Assembly: GCA_003344405.1 (NCBI GenBank)
Contig: NOWV01000218.1
Coordinates: 1 to 64,000 of the forward strand
From: Trichoplax sp. H2
Lineage: Eukaryota; Placozoa; Uniplacotomia; Trichoplacea
DNA: 64,000 nucleotides
Reading direction: 5' to 3'
Made by a program: the position numbers and the translations under genes. Every line of letters starts with the position of its first letter. Position 1 is the first letter of the stretch. Positions 62,001 through 64,000 of this stretch are shown in pieces. Below the pieces are notes generated by a model. It was given only the letters and a program-made list of their open reading frames with translations, was not told the origin of the DNA and made no database searches.

Positions 62001-63213
62001 ACAGGCATACGGAAAACATTTTATTTTCAAATTATTTATTGGATACATTTTGATGTATGCTAGTAGAATAACTTTGAAGCGATACAGTTACAAGAATCGT
62101 CGTTAAGTTCATGATCGACAATGAGGGCAAGTAGGGTAACAGCATGATTGAAATGGGGATCGATAGACGAAAGGATATTGTACGTAGTACAGTCTATACT
62201 TTGAAATGGCTTCGTTGATTGCTGTTCTTCAACGATAGGAGGAAAACAACTGAGAAAATAGACGACAGTATCCTTTGTAAGAGCTAGGCGTACAAGGTAG
62301 GGCAACAGTATCATGAACTTTTCAAGGACGATGGCAATTTCAAAGCGGTCAAGACAGGGTCGAAAAGGGATCGAACGGCGACAGGATATTGTCATTTTCG
62401 ATTGCCTCCTTGATAGCCGTGATTATTCAAGAACATGAGGAAAGCGGGTCGAACGATTGATCCGATTGAGAAATAATATTGTCGTTTCCTGGAGTTGGTA
62501 AACGATGGCAAGTGGAAATCGAGTAAGCTACGATCTCGCCAACACTTGCTAATAAAAATTATTAACATTGCAGTAGCCATTCCTTTTGATTTGAATGGTT
62601 TGAAATAATATTCAATGTCTTCAAGTCATGTCGGCTATCCATTTTAATCGATCGCTTTATTTTAAAATGAAGTTTGAATCAGCGTAGCTCTCTATGGGTA
62701 ATCAAGTCTGTCAAAATCGTCGAGGTAGAAAATAGTCGGCGATGGCTTACGATAAAATCATCGAATTTGAACTAGGCGTTGATCAATTTTTTCTTTTTCT
62801 TATCGATTTCAATCAAGATGGAAAGAGATAAATTGGAGCTTAGTCTGTACAGACTGATTGTTTGAAAGTCATGTCCAAAAAAAAGGAGCAAAAGCAATAT
62901 TCAAGTAGTGAAGAAACGCGGTCGATAACCGCATCGGACATTGAAATAAGACTGGGCATTAAAATACAAATAGTATCCTTCTAGCGATGTGTGTGCGGAG
63001 AGGGGGAAAAAAAAAAAAAGTCAAGACTATCTTGGATGGTTGCTTACAGCTTCGATTAAATGGATGAATATGCAACTTACCCAGTTCTTCGACTAATTTC
63101 AACATGACAGAGCCAATGTCATAATTACCGCCAACTTTAATCTTTTTGTCGATACTTAAAGTGGTAATATAAATGGTCAAATTAAAGAATTGAACTTGCG
63201 AACTCTCTTCCAT
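56076..63213 (-). CDS. FERMT: Kindlin (fermitin family) integrin co-activator
   Basis: FERM-domain adaptor that binds beta-integrin tails with talin at adhesions. Fifteen exons in minus order: 63213-63081, 60082-59666, 58909-58750, 58627-58525, 58443-58336, 58233-58141, 58036-58001, 57898-57852, 57774-57722, 57610-57548, 57476-57373, 57226-57077, 56860-56795, 56662-56510, 56390-56076; phases agree; 666 aa (human FERMT2 680). Family order: F0 with [12 protein letters not shown] and [11 protein letters not shown]1 with RHPEELSLM and a variable Lys/Ser-rich loop; F2 with [27 protein letters not shown] domain with [14 protein letters not shown] to [21 protein letters not shown]3 with [40 protein letters not shown] and [13 protein letters not shown]. 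The start is the ATG at 63211-63213, which gives the usual N-terminal length. Intron 1 is about 3 kb, others mostly short. Confidence 0.96.
59080..59420. repeat. Diverged repeats in kindlin intron 2
   Basis: TCTTAACG preceded by a TATTGTA/TACTGCA word recurs at 59091, 59260, 59330 and 59405, each followed by a GAAGA/GAAAGAG-rich stretch and a GAT(A)GATGGAGCA-like word. Units are 70-170 bp apart and imperfect. Confidence 0.75.
60880..61435. repeat. About 165-bp diverged tandem repeat in kindlin intron 1
   Basis: Three related blocks begin with CATGAATCAATCGGTA (about 60901), CATGGATCAATCAGTA (about 61051) and CATGATTGATCCATCGGTA (about 61259). Each is followed by a GATGGCGATGTTT-like word, a run resembling TTTCGCCTACG/TTTTGCCGATG and an AAGCAAGGATAAA-like end. 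Imperfect; intronic. Confidence 0.75.
61436..63080. other. Remainder of kindlin intron 1
   Basis: No exon or nested gene supported. GGATATTGT recurs at 62173, 62385 and nearby in purine-rich context, hinting at another worn repeat. Confidence 0.4.
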
Positions 63214-64000
63214 GATGATTGAATGGATTTTGCTGTCGTCCAACGGAGATGAATTATGGAATCAACTGTAGTCAATTTGTCAAGATGGAGTAGACTACAA
63301 TGGTTTTCTCCTTCAAAGCAAGTAGAGGATGAGTGTGGATTAGCGTTTCTTTTTTTTTCTCCCTTTCGCTGTTGTTACGATCTGTCGTGACGGCAGAAAG
63401 GAAGACGCAATCGAGAGAGTAGAGAGTAAACTGTCAAGGCTTTCAATCAATCTTTCCAATGACTTTATAGAAAGGCAGGGAATAGAAGGAGGTGGATAAG
63501 TGCACCATAAATTGAGTCAGTGATTAATTTTTCAACGGTAGTAATAGCAATCGTCTACCTCGTCACCACCACACGTTGACTTCTATGTCGTCCTAGTTAG
63601 CGTCCTTTTAAGATATTGAAAATGATTTCGACGATAATCGATCGTCCAAGAAAGGCCCCAAGCAAGATCCAACGATGATCGTCCAATCTCCACACCAGCA
63701 GCAACTGCAATGCAATCGCTTACCTTGCTCTCGTCCAAGCAAAAGCAATATGCAACAGAGACGTTACTCGTTGCTGCGATCAATCTGAACGAGTGTCTCA
63801 CTGGATGGCAATGCTTTCCTAGTCAACAAGAGGAAGTAAATTGTCCTCTACACCTGTTCCATCCAAGCAAGAAGAGTACAAGATGCTTTCAAAGCCTGCA
63901 ATCCAATTCTTTCCCGCAGCTTCCACTAATAAAAGTGTCCAATTGCAGAAAAGGCCTGTGGGTGTTACTAAACAACTTTCTGGCCTAGTTAGTCAATTGA
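63214..64000. other. 5' flank of kindlin
   Basis: Expected to hold the kindlin promoter and 5' UTR. The frame is open for ten codons upstream of the chosen ATG. A donor-like AAG|GTAAGC on the minus strand at about 63723 could be an untranslated first exon, but nothing decides it. Confidence 0.35.

Overview
The window is nuclear DNA of an animal. It is strongly AT-rich. The genes are cut into many small exons separated by mostly short GT-AG introns, and the protein set is metazoan: kindlin, an MTA-family NuRD subunit, Integrator subunit 7, the AP-5 mu chain and a class A GPCR. Small introns, short intergenic distances and one gene for each vertebrate paralogue group suggest an early-branching animal. 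A placozoan (Trichoplax/Hoilungia type) fits best, but that is inference. I assembled the gene models by hand by joining exons whose splice sites and reading phases agree and whose translation follows the known family.

Layout: MRPS12 (-, 437-802); AP5M1 (+, 2717-7208, 14 exons); gene-poor DNA; an intronless class A GPCR (+, 11391-12425); about 8 kb of gene-poor DNA rich in TACTGTA/TACAGTA words and short duplications; WDR26 (+, 20613-23910); DTL/CDT2 (-, 24548-28144); INTS7 (+, 29939-36775); MTA (-, 37724-41837, first exon not found); about 8 kb of low-gene DNA holding a 114-bp in-frame tandem array (45.3-46.6 kb) and a 97-bp array (47.6-48.4 kb); PIGH (+, 50025-51478, first exon not found); CCDC97 (-, 52465-53827); a roughly 100-bp repeat array; and kindlin/FERMT (-, 56076-63213).

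Functions: WDR26 and DTL, which lie tail to tail, are both WD40 substrate receptors of ubiquitin ligases (CTLH/GID and CRL4). DTL and INTS7 lie head to head, as they do in human. AP5M1, PIGH, MTA1 and FERMT2 are all on human chromosome 14 as I recall, so the window looks like a piece of an ancestral animal linkage group and not an operon-like functional cluster.

Points most worth a second look: two C2H2 zinc fingers inside the MTA protein; a PCNA-binding (PIP-box) motif at the very C-terminus of DTL; loss of the Gln of the integrin-binding Gln-Trp pair in kindlin; a GPCR lacking several canonical motifs; and a tandem array whose repeat unit is both an open reading frame and a conserved hairpin.
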